The notes below the pieces were generated by a model. That model ran no database searches, was not told the origin of the DNA, and saw only the letters and a list, made by a program, of their open reading frames with translations. From Faunimonas pinastri (GTDB taxonomy: Bacteria; Pseudomonadota; Alphaproteobacteria; Rhizobiales; Afifellaceae), in NCBI RefSeq assembly GCF_900110915.1, contig NZ_FOFG01000020.1, positions 1 to 38,549 on the forward strand: 38,549 bases of DNA, read 5' to 3'. Positions 1 to 7,827 of this stretch are shown in pieces. The position numbers were made by a program, and so were the translations under genes. Within the stretch, counting starts at the first letter, position 1, and every line of letters begins with the position of its first letter.

Positions 1-69
1 GGCCGTCGAACGCCCGATCCCCTGCGCCGCCGCCGTGATCAGCGCAACCTTGCCGCTGAGAGTGCCCAT
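1..69 (-). CDS. Short-chain dehydrogenase/reductase, N-terminal fragment
   Basis: Only the first 23 codons lie in the window; the gene runs off the left edge. The translation starts MGTLSGKVALITAAAQGIG, the classical SDR beginning: first beta strand followed by a TGxxxGIG-type nucleotide-binding loop, here with the Thr-Gly replaced by Thr-Ala-Ala-Ala. A good ribosome site (AGGAG) lies 6 bases before the ATG at 69. It is the last visible gene of the leftward ABC-transporter operon, 28 bases after the ATPase stop. An NAD(P)-dependent sugar dehydrogenase would fit the lactonase and mutarotase across the divergent promoter, but the substrate is inference. Confidence 0.8.
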   Translation of the reverse strand, partial: MGTLSGKVALITAAAQGIGRSTA

Positions 70-97
70 GGTGTTCTCCTTCGGATGATTGGCGCGT

Positions 98-1201
98 TCA
101 GGCGCGCAGGCTCTTGCCGCTGGCGCGGTCGAAGACATGAAGATGGCCGAGGTCGAGCTTGAAAGGCATGCGTTCGCCGGGCGCGACGAGGCGCGGGTTC
201 AGCATCTTGGCCTGCACTTCCCTGCCCCCGAAATCGAGGAACAGCATCGTCTCCGTCCCGAGAGGCTCCGACAGCGAGACCGTCCGATCCATGTCCAGCG
301 TCTGGCCGGCGGCCGGAATGCCGTGGCCGGCGGGATACAGATTCTCCGGCCGGAAGCCGACGATCACCGCCTGGTCCGCCGTTACTCGCCCGGCGAATTC
401 CGGCGGCAGCGGCAGCTCTGTTCCGTCGGCCAGAACCGCGACCGGCCCGGCGGGCCGGCTGCCGATCATCGCTTCCAGCTGGTTCATCGGCGGGGAGCCT
501 ATAAAGCCCGCGACGAAGGTGTTGACCGGGCGCTCGAAGAGATCGATCGGCGTGCCGACCTGCTCGATATGGCCGTCGCGCATGATGACGATGCGGTCCG
601 CCAGCGTCATCGCCTCGACCTGATCGTGGGTGACGTAGACCACGGTGGTCTTCACCCGCTGGTGCAGCTTCTTGATCTCCACGCGCATCTGCCCCCGCAG
701 CTTGGCGTCGAGATTGGAAAGCGGCTCGTCGAAGAGGAAGACGTCGGGGTTGCGCACGATAGCGCGGCCCATGGCGACGCGCTGGCGCTGGCCGCCGGAA
801 AGGTTCGCCGGCAGCCGGTCCATTAGCGGGGAAAGGCCGAGGATGTCGGCGGCCTCGTTGACGCGCTGCTCGATCACGGCCGGGCTCTGCCTGGCGATCT
901 TCAGCCCGAAGCCGAGGTTTTCCCGCACCGTCATGTGCGGGTAGAGCGCGTAGTTCTGGAACACCATGGAGATGTTGCGGGCGCGCGGCGGCAGCGAATT
1001 CACCACCCGGTCGCCGATGCTGATCGTGCCGCCGGAGATTTCCTCCAGCCCGGCGATCATGCGCAGCGTGGTGGACTTGCCGCAGCCGGACGGGCCGACG
1101 AGGACGACGAACTCGTTATGCGCGATATCGAGGTCGATGCCGTGGACGATTTCCAGCGCGCCATAGCGCTTGACGACCTTGCTGAGATGAACTTCGGCCA
1201 T
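98..1201 (-). CDS. Sugar ABC transporter ATP-binding protein (UgpC/MalK type)
   Basis: This 367-residue protein is the cytoplasmic ATPase that powers the importer encoded just upstream. Visible motifs in order are Walker [10 protein letters not shown] (about residues 36-44), the Q-loop in [14 protein letters not shown] (about 79-92), signature [14 protein letters not shown] (134-147), Walker B VFLFDEP (154-160) and the switch His in VTHDQ (192). The last 120 or so residues form the TOBE/OB regulatory domain typical of the MalK/UgpC subgroup, beginning near FIGSPPMN. The open frame extends upstream to 1651, but that part is antisense-like and lies inside the permease gene. The ATG at 1201, two bases past the permease stop, matches family N-termini. 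The transported sugar cannot be read from the ATPase. Confidence 0.95.
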   Translation of the reverse strand: MAEVHLSKVVKRYGALEIVHGIDLDIAHNEFVVLVGPSGCGKSTTLRMIAGLEEISGGTISIGDRVVNSLPPRARNISMVFQNYALYPHMTVRENLGFGLKIARQSPAVIEQRVNEAADILGLSPLMDRLPANLSGGQRQRVAMGRAIVRNPDVFLFDEPLSNLDAKLRGQMRVEIKKLHQRVKTTVVYVTHDQVEAMTLADRIVIMRDGHIEQVGTPIDLFERPVNTFVAGFIGSPPMNQLEAMIGSRPAGPVAVLADGTELPLPPEFAGRVTADQAVIVGFRPENLYPAGHGIPAAGQTLDMDRTVSLSEPLGTETMLFLDFGGREVQAKMLNPRLVAPGERMPFKLDLGHLHVFDRASGKSLRA

Positions 1202-1203
1202 GT

Positions 1204-2067
1204 CTATCCCTTGACGCCGCCGAAGGTGAGGCCGGCGATCAGGTGCTTCTGCACGATGAATGTGAGGATCAAGGCGGGGATGATGATGAGCACCGCCATG
1301 GCGGACATCCCCGCCCAGTCGACGGTGAACTGCGCGGTGAAGTCCATCAGGCCCACCGGCATGGTCTTGGCGTTGGTCGTCCGGGTGATCTGCGCCGCCA
1401 GCGCGTATTCGTTCCACGAGGTGAGGAAGGCGAAGATCGCGGCCGAGGCCAGGCCGGATCGGGCCAGCGGAAACTCGATCTTCCAGAACGCCTGCCAGCG
1501 CGTGCAGCCGTCGATCTGCGCGGCGTCGGAAAGGTCCACCGGGATCTGCCGGAAGAAGCCGTCCGTCAGCCATATCGTGAAGGGGATGTTGATCGCCAGA
1601 TAGATCACGATCATCCCGATCTTGGTGTCGATCAGGCCGAGGCGGCTCCACACGATGAAGAGCGGCAGCGACAGCGCGATGCCGGGCACGGTGCGCGACA
1701 GCATGAAGCCGAGGAACATCGCCTTCTTGCCCCGAAAGCGGAAGCGGGCGAAGGCGTAGCCGCCCATCATGCCGACCAGGATCGCGATGATCGTCGAGGT
1801 CACCGAGATGACCAGCGAGTTGCGGAAGTAATCCGCCACCGGCAGGCCCTGCTGTTCGGCGGGAAGCAGGCCGAAGATACGGCGAAAATTATCCAGCGTC
1901 GGGTGCTGCGGGATCCAGACCGGCGGGCGCGCCATGATCTCCACGTTCGGCCGGAACGCCGTCAGCACGACCCACAGGCCGGGAATGCAGAGGATGGCCA
2001 GCGCGACGAACAGGGCGAAGCGGATCGCCCAGCGCTGCCAGGGCTGCTCGATCATGCGGGCGCTCAT
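1204..2067 (-). CDS. Sugar ABC transporter permease, MalG-like
   Basis: A 287-residue inner-membrane permease with about six hydrophobic segments. The cytoplasmic EAA loop that docks on the ATPase reads [20 protein letters not shown] (around residues 180-200). The N-terminus ([22 protein letters not shown]) is the first membrane helix, and the protein ends in the usual short basic tail (FGGVKG). The start ATG at 2067 overlaps the stop of the preceding permease by four bases (ATGA), which argues for translational coupling. The longer open frame to 2763 is an out-of-context extension into the other permease. It belongs to the carbohydrate-uptake CUT1-type family with its partner at 2064-2960. 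Confidence 0.94.
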   Translation of the reverse strand: MSARMIEQPWQRWAIRFALFVALAILCIPGLWVVLTAFRPNVEIMARPPVWIPQHPTLDNFRRIFGLLPAEQQGLPVADYFRNSLVISVTSTIIAILVGMMGGYAFARFRFRGKKAMFLGFMLSRTVPGIALSLPLFIVWSRLGLIDTKIGMIVIYLAINIPFTIWLTDGFFRQIPVDLSDAAQIDGCTRWQAFWKIEFPLARSGLASAAIFAFLTSWNEYALAAQITRTTNAKTMPVGLMDFTAQFTVDWAGMSAMAVLIIIPALILTFIVQKHLIAGLTFGGVKG

Positions 2068-2960
2068 TCCGCGCCTCCCATGTAGCGGCGGGACAGGGAA
2101 AGCTTGCGGTAGAAATAGAAGGTGAAGGCGATGGAGGTGAGGATGGAAACGTATCCCATCGCGTTGGCCATCCCCATCTGCGAGTTCTGGTAGCCGACGC
2201 GCGCGATCAGCGTCCACAGGAGCTCGGTGCGTCCCGCCGGTCCGCCATTCGTCATGATGCGCACCATGTCGTAGGCCCGCGCGACATCCAGCGAGCGGAT
2301 GGTCATGGCGATGTAGATGAAGGGCATCAGGAACGGCAGGGTGATGTGCCGGAAGACCTGCACCGGGTTGCAGCCGTCGACCTTGGCCGCCTCGATCGGG
2401 TCCTGCGGCAAGGCCAAGAGGCCGGAAAGCAGGAGGATCGCGAAGATGGACGTCGACATCCAGATCTCGGCCGCGAGGATGGAGAAATTGGCCAGCGCCC
2501 CGTTGACCAGCCAGGGAATGGGCCGGGTGATCAAGCCGAGACTGAAGAGCGCGTTGTTCAGGATGCCCACGGAATCGTTGAAGACGTACTTGAACTGGAA
2601 GCCGACGAGGATCGGGGAGAACATCATCGGGAACATCATGATGGTGCGGATCGTCTTGCGGCCCGTCGTGACGCGGTTGACGAGGAGCGCCAGCGCCAGC
2701 CCGAAGACGAGCTCGAGGTTCAGCGCGACCGTGACGAAGACCAGCGTGCGGCCGAAGGCCCACCAGAAATCGGCGTTGGCGAAGAGCCGCTGATAGTTCC
2801 GCCAGCCGACGAAGGTGAAGAGCGTTGCCGGGCGGGTGAGATTGTAGGGCGTGAAGCTGGACCAGAGCGAGACCAGCACGGGAACCAGCACGACCGCCGC
2901 GATCACGACGATCGATGGCAGCAGCAAGAGATAGGGTATCGCCCGCGGCGAACGAAGCAT
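2064..2960 (-). CDS. Sugar ABC transporter permease, MalF-like
   Basis: A 298-residue inner-membrane permease that forms the translocation pore with the MalG-like partner downstream. It starts with a hydrophobic helix (IPYLLLLPSIVVIAAVVLVP) and carries the EAA loop EAAKVDGCNPVQVFRHITLP (about residues 188-207). A periplasmic segment between the first helices (FTPYNLTRPATLFTFVGWRN) is typical of MalF/UgpA-type members. It is transcribed after the binding-protein gene, from which it is separated by 126 bases holding a stable hairpin (3046-3070). The stop overlaps the start of the next permease. The family assignment is firm; the substrate is not determined. Confidence 0.94.
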   Translation of the reverse strand: MLRSPRAIPYLLLLPSIVVIAAVVLVPVLVSLWSSFTPYNLTRPATLFTFVGWRNYQRLFANADFWWAFGRTLVFVTVALNLELVFGLALALLVNRVTTGRKTIRTIMMFPMMFSPILVGFQFKYVFNDSVGILNNALFSLGLITRPIPWLVNGALANFSILAAEIWMSTSIFAILLLSGLLALPQDPIEAAKVDGCNPVQVFRHITLPFLMPFIYIAMTIRSLDVARAYDMVRIMTNGGPAGRTELLWTLIARVGYQNSQMGMANAMGYVSILTSIAFTFYFYRKLSLSRRYMGGAE

Positions 2961-3045
2961 CGGAAATCCCGTAATCGGTCGTGGACTGAAATGGGCAATC
3001 GGGAAAGTCGGGGCCGGCGCGGAAAAGGGGTGCTGCCAGGCCAGG

Positions 3046-3070
3046 GGGCCGCCCGGTTTCCGGGCAGCCC
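3046..3070 (-). promoter_or_regulatory. Intercistronic hairpin after the binding-protein gene
   Basis: An inverted repeat of 11 bases per arm with a 3-base loop (3046-3056 and 3060-3070). It pairs fully in the leftward transcript if one G-U pair is allowed. It sits 16 bases beyond the binding-protein stop and before the first permease. In binding-protein-dependent transporters such structures commonly protect the upstream mRNA or partly stop transcription, so that binding protein exceeds permease. No U-tract follows, so it is unlikely to be a full terminator. Confidence 0.55.
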
Positions 3071-3086
3071 GTCTCGGATGCCGCTC

Positions 3087-4412
3087 CTACTTGAGGAGGC
3101 CGGCGTCTTCCATGATGTCGTGAGCGTCGGACGCGGCCTTATCGAGCGCCTCCTTCGGCGTCTTCTGGCCGACGATGGCGGCCTGCAACTGCGGCCACAG
3201 CACGTTGGAGACCTCGATCCACTGCGGGATCAGCGGCGGCGTGCGCGCGGTCTCAAGCGACTTTTCCCACGTGCCGAACATCTCGGCCATGTAGGTGTTG
3301 CCCTTGTCGCGGAATTCCTTCTCCACATCGGCGAAGACCTTGGTCCGGGTCGGCAGGTTGCCGGCGCGGGCCTCCATCATTTCCGAATCGTAGTTCGTCA
3401 TGAAGGTGATGAAGCTGACAGCGGCCTTCTTGTTGTCGCAGGCCTGCGTGACGGAGAAGGAGTGCGAGCCCGACCAGCCGCCGCGCTTGCCGGAGGACCC
3501 CACTGGCGCGAGGGCGAAGCCGACCTTGCCGGCGATCTTGGACGAGGCCTGATCGTTGAAGAACGCGGCGAAGCCCGGCCAGTCGAGGTCGATCGCCAGC
3601 GTGCCGGCCGCCATGGCCTGGCCGATATCGTCCCAGGTATAGTTCACCGTGCCGGCCGGCACCGCGCCCGCCTTGTAGATGTCGACGAACCATTGCAGCG
3701 CGGCGACGCCCGCCGGCGAGTTGAAGGTGGGGTTCCACTTGTCGTCGAACATGTCGCCGCCATTGGCGCGCACCAGTTCCATGAACCGGCCGGTCATGCC
3801 CTCGTCCTTGCCGGGGAAGGCCGTGCCGTAGAGGTTCGGCGGATTGGCGAGGAAAATGACCTGCTGCTTGTACTCGTCGTAGGTCTTGGGCGGCGCGAGA
3901 TCCGTGCCGAACTTGGCCTTGTACTTGGCCTTGATGTCCGGGTTCTCGTAGACGTCCTTGTTGTAATAGAGGTTGGAGACGTCGGTGACGCGCGGCAGCT
4001 GCACCAGACGGCCGTCCACCTCGGAGGCCTTCAGCGTCGCCGGCACGTAGTCGGCGAGCGTTTCGGCCGGGATCAGCGGCTTCAGGTCGACATAGAGGTC
4101 GCCGTATTGCGGCGCGAAGCTGGTGTGGTTGGAGCCCACGCACCAGGAGATCGAACCGGACGCGATGTCCTGCTTGATCTCGCGGTCGAGATCGAAATGG
4201 TTCTTGGACGAGACGATGTCGACCTTGGCGCCCGTCAGCTTCTCCCATTCGGGAATGCGGGTGTAGAGCTTCTCGTATTGCGTGCCGCCGATCAGCTTGA
4301 CCTTGAGGGTATAGCCGTCGAACTTGCCGTAACCTTCCTGGGCATGGGCCAGGCTCATGCCGCCGGCAAGAGCCGCGCAGGCGAGCAGCAACGCCTTAAA
4401 TCTCGGACGCAT
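3087..4412 (-). CDS. Sugar ABC transporter periplasmic binding protein (family 1)
   Basis: A 441-residue extracellular solute-binding protein, first gene of the leftward operon. A signal peptide of about 24 residues (basic MRPRFK, hydrophobic core, AHA cleavage motif before QEGYG) sends it to the periplasm. The mature protein has the family-1 pattern: YEKLYTRIPEWEKLTGAKVD near the N-terminus, LYYNKDVY in the first lobe, DDIGQAMAAGTLAIDLDWPG in the middle and a WPQLQAAI segment near the C-terminus. A GGGAGG ribosome site lies upstream of the ATG at 4412. Context with the lactonase and mutarotase suggests an aldose ligand, possibly a 6-deoxy sugar; this is inference from neighbours only. Confidence 0.93.
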   Translation of the reverse strand: MRPRFKALLLACAALAGGMSLAHAQEGYGKFDGYTLKVKLIGGTQYEKLYTRIPEWEKLTGAKVDIVSSKNHFDLDREIKQDIASGSISWCVGSNHTSFAPQYGDLYVDLKPLIPAETLADYVPATLKASEVDGRLVQLPRVTDVSNLYYNKDVYENPDIKAKYKAKFGTDLAPPKTYDEYKQQVIFLANPPNLYGTAFPGKDEGMTGRFMELVRANGGDMFDDKWNPTFNSPAGVAALQWFVDIYKAGAVPAGTVNYTWDDIGQAMAAGTLAIDLDWPGFAAFFNDQASSKIAGKVGFALAPVGSSGKRGGWSGSHSFSVTQACDNKKAAVSFITFMTNYDSEMMEARAGNLPTRTKVFADVEKEFRDKGNTYMAEMFGTWEKSLETARTPPLIPQWIEVSNVLWPQLQAAIVGQKTPKEALDKAASDAHDIMEDAGLLK

Positions 4413-4576
4413 TAGCGTATCCTCCCTGACGAAGTTTCGGCGCCTTTGCTTGACGGCGCTCTTTCCATATTTGAAACTTCAATTCGCAGGTAAGCACAAT
4501 TGAACTTCGCCGGTCAATGGTCACATTGACTGTTCCGGTCGAGGGGCATTGCGCCCGCCAGAAGAGAGATTGAGAG
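4413..4576. promoter_or_regulatory. Divergent promoter region with two candidate IclR operators
   Basis: This 164-base gap between the leftward transporter operon and the rightward regulator is clearly richer in A+T than its surroundings. It holds two palindromes: TTGAA-N2-TTCAA at 4471-4482 and GTCAAT-N6-ATTGAC at 4513-4530. A half-site-like TTGAACTTC lies between them at 4500-4508. IclR-type regulators usually bind short palindromes in exactly this position, so these are candidate sites for the protein encoded at 4577. I could not assign convincing -35/-10 pairs for either direction. Confidence 0.5.
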
Positions 4577-5353
4577 ATGACGGACGTTGATGCGGGAGAG
4601 CGCTACCGCGCCCCCGCGCTGGACAAGGGGCTGGATATTCTCGAACTCCTGGCGGAGACCGAGGAAGGCCTGTCGCAGGCGGAGATCGCCAAGGCGCTGG
4701 AGCGCACGCCCAACGAGATCTACCGGATGCTCGACCGGCTGGTGCGGCGAAGCTACGTCGTGCGCACGCAGGCCGACCGCTACGAGCTGACGCTGAAGAT
4801 ATTCGTGCTGGCGCATCGCCACGCGCCGATGCGCCGCCTCGTCTCGCATGCCTTGCCGGTGCTTCGCCGCTTCGCGCGGGAGGCGGAGCAGGCCGCGCAT
4901 CTCGTGGTCTTCGACCGCGGCGCCCTTGTGGTCGTGGCCCAGGTCGATCCGCCCGGCTATTGGAGTCTCGCCATCCGCACGGGCTCGCATATCGGGCTGA
5001 ACAATACCGGTTCCGGCCACGTCTTCCTCGCTTTCGCCACGCCGGACGAACGGCGGTTGATGCAGGAAGAGCATGATCCGATGCCCAACGAGATGCCGCC
5101 GGACGACTTGGGCGATATCCTGGAGCGGGTTCGCCGCGACGGCTACGAGATCCACGACAGCCAGCAGATCTCGGCGGTGCAGAACCTGTCGGTGCCGATC
5201 TTCGGACCGCTCGGCGGCGTCATCGCCGTGCTGACCTGCCCGTTCCTGCATCGGCTCGATACGAGCGAGGCTCTGGATGCCGACGCGGTGCTGAACATCC
5301 TGCTGGCAGCCGCCACCGAAATCTCCGCCGCGTCCGGCGGCACGAAGACATAA
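4577..5353 (+). CDS. IclR-family transcriptional regulator
   Basis: A 258-residue regulator with the IclR layout. An N-terminal winged helix-turn-helix (about residues 15-75) includes LSQAEIAKALERTPNEIYRM as the recognition region, followed by a C-terminal effector domain to about residue 250. The effector part carries typical blocks such as LNNTGSGHVFLAF and SQQISAVQNLSVPIFGP, the latter resembling the small-molecule pocket of the family. It is divergent from the sugar transporter and lies 55 bases before the amidohydrolase gene, so it probably controls both. A sugar or sugar acid is the likely effector by context. Whether it activates or represses cannot be read from the sequence. Confidence 0.93.
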   Translation: MTDVDAGERYRAPALDKGLDILELLAETEEGLSQAEIAKALERTPNEIYRMLDRLVRRSYVVRTQADRYELTLKIFVLAHRHAPMRRLVSHALPVLRRFAREAEQAAHLVVFDRGALVVVAQVDPPGYWSLAIRTGSHIGLNNTGSGHVFLAFATPDERRLMQEEHDPMPNEMPPDDLGDILERVRRDGYEIHDSQQISAVQNLSVPIFGPLGGVIAVLTCPFLHRLDTSEALDADAVLNILLAAATEISAASGGTKT

Positions 5354-5357
5354 CGAT

Positions 5358-5397
5358 CGGGGGGAACCCCCGGCACGACAATCAGGGGCGAGGCCCC
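5358..5397 (+). promoter_or_regulatory. Two tandem GC-rich hairpins before the amidohydrolase
   Basis: The 55-base gap after the IclR gene holds two perfect small stem-loops: CGGGGG-GAA-CCCCCG at 5358-5372 and GGGGC-GAG-GCCCC at 5385-5397. The second ends exactly where the ribosome site GGGAGG of the next gene starts. They could weaken read-through or limit translation of the TTG-started amidohydrolase. No U-tract follows, so a full terminator is unlikely. Confidence 0.45.
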
Positions 5398-5408
5398 GGG
5401 AGGAAATC

Positions 5409-6245
5409 TTGCGCATCATCGATACGCATCTGCATCTCGTCTATCCCGACCGCTTCGCCTATCCGTGGCTGACCGACGTGCCTGCGCTGAACCGGCCGTT
5501 TTCATTCCCCGATTACTGGGAGCAGGCGGAAAAGGCGGGCATCGCGGCGGCGCTCCATATCGAGGTGGACGTCGTCGAGGAGGACCGCGAGGCGGAAACG
5601 CGCTTCGTTACCGGCCTCGATCCCCGCATTGCCGGCGCTGTCGCCTCCTGCCGCCCGGAAAACGCGGATTTCGCCGCAGAACTGGAGCGTCTCGCCGCGA
5701 TCCCCGGCGTGAAAGGCCTCCGCCGCATCCTGCATACCTCGCCGGACGAGCTTTCGCAGACGCCGCTCTTTGCGGAGAACCTGAACCGGATCGCGGCGCA
5801 CGAGCTCACCTTCGATCTCTGCGTGCTGGCCCGCCAGCTGCCGGTGGGACGCGATCTCGCGGCGCGCTGCCCGGACGTGCAGTTCATCCTCGACCATTGC
5901 GGCGTGCCGGATATCGAGGGCGACGACTTCGACACCTGGGCGGACGACCTTCGTCACATGTCGGAGCTGCCGAACGTGGCGGTGAAGATCTCCGGCATCT
6001 CGGCCTATGCCCGCCCGGACTGGAGCCTCGACGATCTCCGCCCCTGGGTGGAGCACACGATCGCCTGCTTCGGTTGGGACCGCGTCGTCTGGGGCAGCGA
6101 CTATCCGGTCTGCACGCTGAACGCCGATCTCGGCCTCTGGGTGGAGACCACGCGCGCCCTCCTCGCCGGGACGAGCGGCGCGGAACAGGAGCAGCTTTTC
6201 AGCCGCAATGCCGAACGCCTCTACCGGCTCCGGGCCGATCGATAA
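5409..6245 (+). CDS. Metal-dependent lactonase-type amidohydrolase (amidohydrolase 2 / COG3618-like)
   Basis: A 278-residue TIM-barrel hydrolase. The N-terminal metal motif DTHLHL is present (Asp5, His7, His9). Further residues of the family active site appear in FILDHCGVPD (about residue 163) and VVWGSDYPV (Asp near 231). Proteins of this family hydrolyse sugar lactones such as L-fuconolactone and L-rhamnono-lactone, or related cyclic esters. The start is TTG at 5409, chosen because GGGAGG lies directly upstream and the predicted N-terminus begins right at the first barrel strand. The mutarotase gene follows after 26 bases. A role in opening the lactone formed by a sugar dehydrogenase is inferred from context. 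Confidence 0.88.
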   Translation: MRIIDTHLHLVYPDRFAYPWLTDVPALNRPFSFPDYWEQAEKAGIAAALHIEVDVVEEDREAETRFVTGLDPRIAGAVASCRPENADFAAELERLAAIPGVKGLRRILHTSPDELSQTPLFAENLNRIAAHELTFDLCVLARQLPVGRDLAARCPDVQFILDHCGVPDIEGDDFDTWADDLRHMSELPNVAVKISGISAYARPDWSLDDLRPWVEHTIACFGWDRVVWGSDYPVCTLNADLGLWVETTRALLAGTSGAEQEQLFSRNAERLYRLRADR

Positions 6246-6271
6246 AGAACAAGGCAAAGGGAGAAAACGCG

Positions 6272-6601
6272 ATGCAGAGATACGGGGCCGTGATCGGCGT
6301 CAACGCCGAAAAGATCGCCGAGTACAAGCGCCTGCACGCGGCCGTCTGGCCGGATGTGCTGGCGATGATCAAGGCCTGCAACATCGCCGATTACACGATC
6401 TACCTGAAGGAGCCGGAGAACCTGCTCTTCAGCACCTACGAATATCATGGCACCGACCACGATGCCGACATGGCAAGGATGGCGGCCGATCCGAAGACGC
6501 AGGAATGGTGGGCGGTCTGCATGCCCTGCCAGAAGCCGCTGGAAACGCGCCGGGAGGGCGAATGGTGGGCGGCCATGGAAGAGGTCTTCCACGTGGATTG
6601 A
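6272..6601 (+). CDS. L-rhamnose/L-fucose mutarotase-like protein (RhaM family)
   Basis: A 109-residue protein closely matching the RhaM family in length and layout. It has AEYKRLHAAVWPDVLAMIK (Tyr18 and His22 at the positions of the RhaM active site), YTIYLKEPENLLFSTYEY in the middle strands, and QEWWAVCMPCQKPL with the Trp79-Trp80 pair. The family interconverts alpha and beta anomers of deoxy sugars. It follows the lactonase by 26 bases and ends the first rightward operon. In this setting it would supply the anomer used by a sugar dehydrogenase. L-fucose and L-rhamnose are both possible; the sequence alone does not choose between them. Confidence 0.9.
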   Translation: MQRYGAVIGVNAEKIAEYKRLHAAVWPDVLAMIKACNIADYTIYLKEPENLLFSTYEYHGTDHDADMARMAADPKTQEWWAVCMPCQKPLETRREGEWWAAMEEVFHVD

Positions 6602-6631
6602 TCGCGAGGCTTGAACTCGCCCGATTGCGGC

Positions 6632-6677
6632 TTGCGTTCAGCGCCCACAAATGAAAATATCCTTCAAATAAGAATAT
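6632..6677 (+). promoter_or_regulatory. Candidate promoter with operator-like inverted repeat
   Basis: In the 107-base gap before the oxidoreductase gene, a TTGCGT box (6632-6637) stands 17 bases before AAATAT (6655-6660). Overlapping and following the -10-like box is an inverted repeat of 8 bases per arm with one mismatch (6657-6664 and 6670-6677, loop of 5). This arrangement suggests a separate promoter for the 6709-10622 operon with a repressor site near the transcription start. The regulator is unknown. Confidence 0.4.
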
Positions 6678-6708
6678 GCGCTGATCCAACTCGGCGCGGG
6701 AGGATCAT

Positions 6709-7821
6709 GTGGACGACCCGAACGAGCTGCGACAGGCGTGGCCCCGCCCCTCCGCTCCGCGCCCGATCGTCATCGTGGGCGCGGGCGGCATCGTCGGTGA
6801 CGCCCACCTGCCCGCCTATCGCAAGGCCGGCTTTCCCGTCGCCGGGATCTACGACATAGACGCCGGGCGCGCCGGAAAGCTCGCTTCGGAATGGCGCCTC
6901 ACCCGCTTCGCCTCGCTGGACGAAGCGCTGGCGGTGCCCGGCGCGGTCTTCGACCTCGCGCTGCCGCCCGCCGCTCACCTCCAGGTGCTGCCGCACCTGC
7001 CGGAAGGCTCGGCCGTCCTTTTGCAAAAGCCGATGGGCCGCGACCTCGACGAGGCGACGGCGATCCTGAAGCTTTGCCGCGAGCGCCGCCTGAAAGCCGC
7101 CGTGAACTTCCAACTCCGCTTCTCGCCGATGATGCTGGCCGTCGCCGATGCGCTCCAGCGAGGCTGGCTCGGCCGGCTGGTGGACGTGGAGGTGCACCTC
7201 AACCTCGTGACGCCCTGGCACCTCTTCCCCTTCCTCAAGGGCATGCCGCGCGTCGAGATCGCGGTTCACTCCATTCATTATCTCGACACGATCCGCGCCA
7301 TGCTGGGCAATCCCTCGGGCGTTCATGCCCGCACGCTCGGCCACCCTTCGACGGATCTGGCGCAAACGCGGACCTCGGCGATCATCGATTACGGCGGCGA
7401 CGCGCGCTGCACGCTGTCGATCAACCACAACCACGATTTCGGCCGCAAATTCCAGGACGCCTCCTTCCGCTTCGAGGGTACCGAGGGCGCCGCGATGGTG
7501 AAGCTCGGCCTGCTCCTCAACTATCCCGAGGGAGAGCCGGACGAGGTCTGGGTGACGCGGCGCGGCGAACGCGGGCCGGAGGGCGAGCACTGGTGGCAGG
7601 TGCCGCTGGCCGGCCGCTGGTTCCCCGATGCCTTCATCGGCACGATGTCGAACCTCCAGCGCTTCGCCGCCGGCGAGGACGATGCGCTCGTCACCTCCGT
7701 CGAGGACGCCTGGCACACCATGGCGCTGGCCGAGGCATGTTTCCGCTCCAGCGCCCTGCCCGCCATGCCGGTTCCAACCAGCCCCGATTCCGCTCCTTCC
7801 CGCATTCCCAGCGAGATCTGA
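6709..7821 (+). CDS. Gfo/Idh/MocA-family oxidoreductase
   Basis: A 370-residue NAD(P)-dependent dehydrogenase-like protein. The Rossmann motif VGAGGIVGDAHLPAYRKAG spans residues 23-41, followed by the GIYDID strand end. The usual EKP motif that carries the catalytic Lys reads QKP (106-108), so the Glu is replaced while the Lys is kept. The HSIHYLDTIR block (187-196) matches the family second motif. Start GTG at 6709 is preceded by GGGAGGA; an ATG two bases earlier is out of frame. The CoA-transferase gene follows after 6 bases. Members oxidise or reduce sugars, inositols and related compounds; the substrate here is unknown. Confidence 0.9.
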   Translation: MDDPNELRQAWPRPSAPRPIVIVGAGGIVGDAHLPAYRKAGFPVAGIYDIDAGRAGKLASEWRLTRFASLDEALAVPGAVFDLALPPAAHLQVLPHLPEGSAVLLQKPMGRDLDEATAILKLCRERRLKAAVNFQLRFSPMMLAVADALQRGWLGRLVDVEVHLNLVTPWHLFPFLKGMPRVEIAVHSIHYLDTIRAMLGNPSGVHARTLGHPSTDLAQTRTSAIIDYGGDARCTLSINHNHDFGRKFQDASFRFEGTEGAAMVKLGLLLNYPEGEPDEVWVTRRGERGPEGEHWWQVPLAGRWFPDAFIGTMSNLQRFAAGEDDALVTSVEDAWHTMALAEACFRSSALPAMPVPTSPDSAPSRIPSEI

Positions 7822-7827
7822 TCTTCC

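Noticed and set aside
2346-4415. Long plus-strand open frame of 689 codons
   Set aside because: It is antisense to the binding-protein and MalF-like genes, is extremely rich in Arg, Glu and His, and has no recognisable domain; a GC-rich shadow frame.
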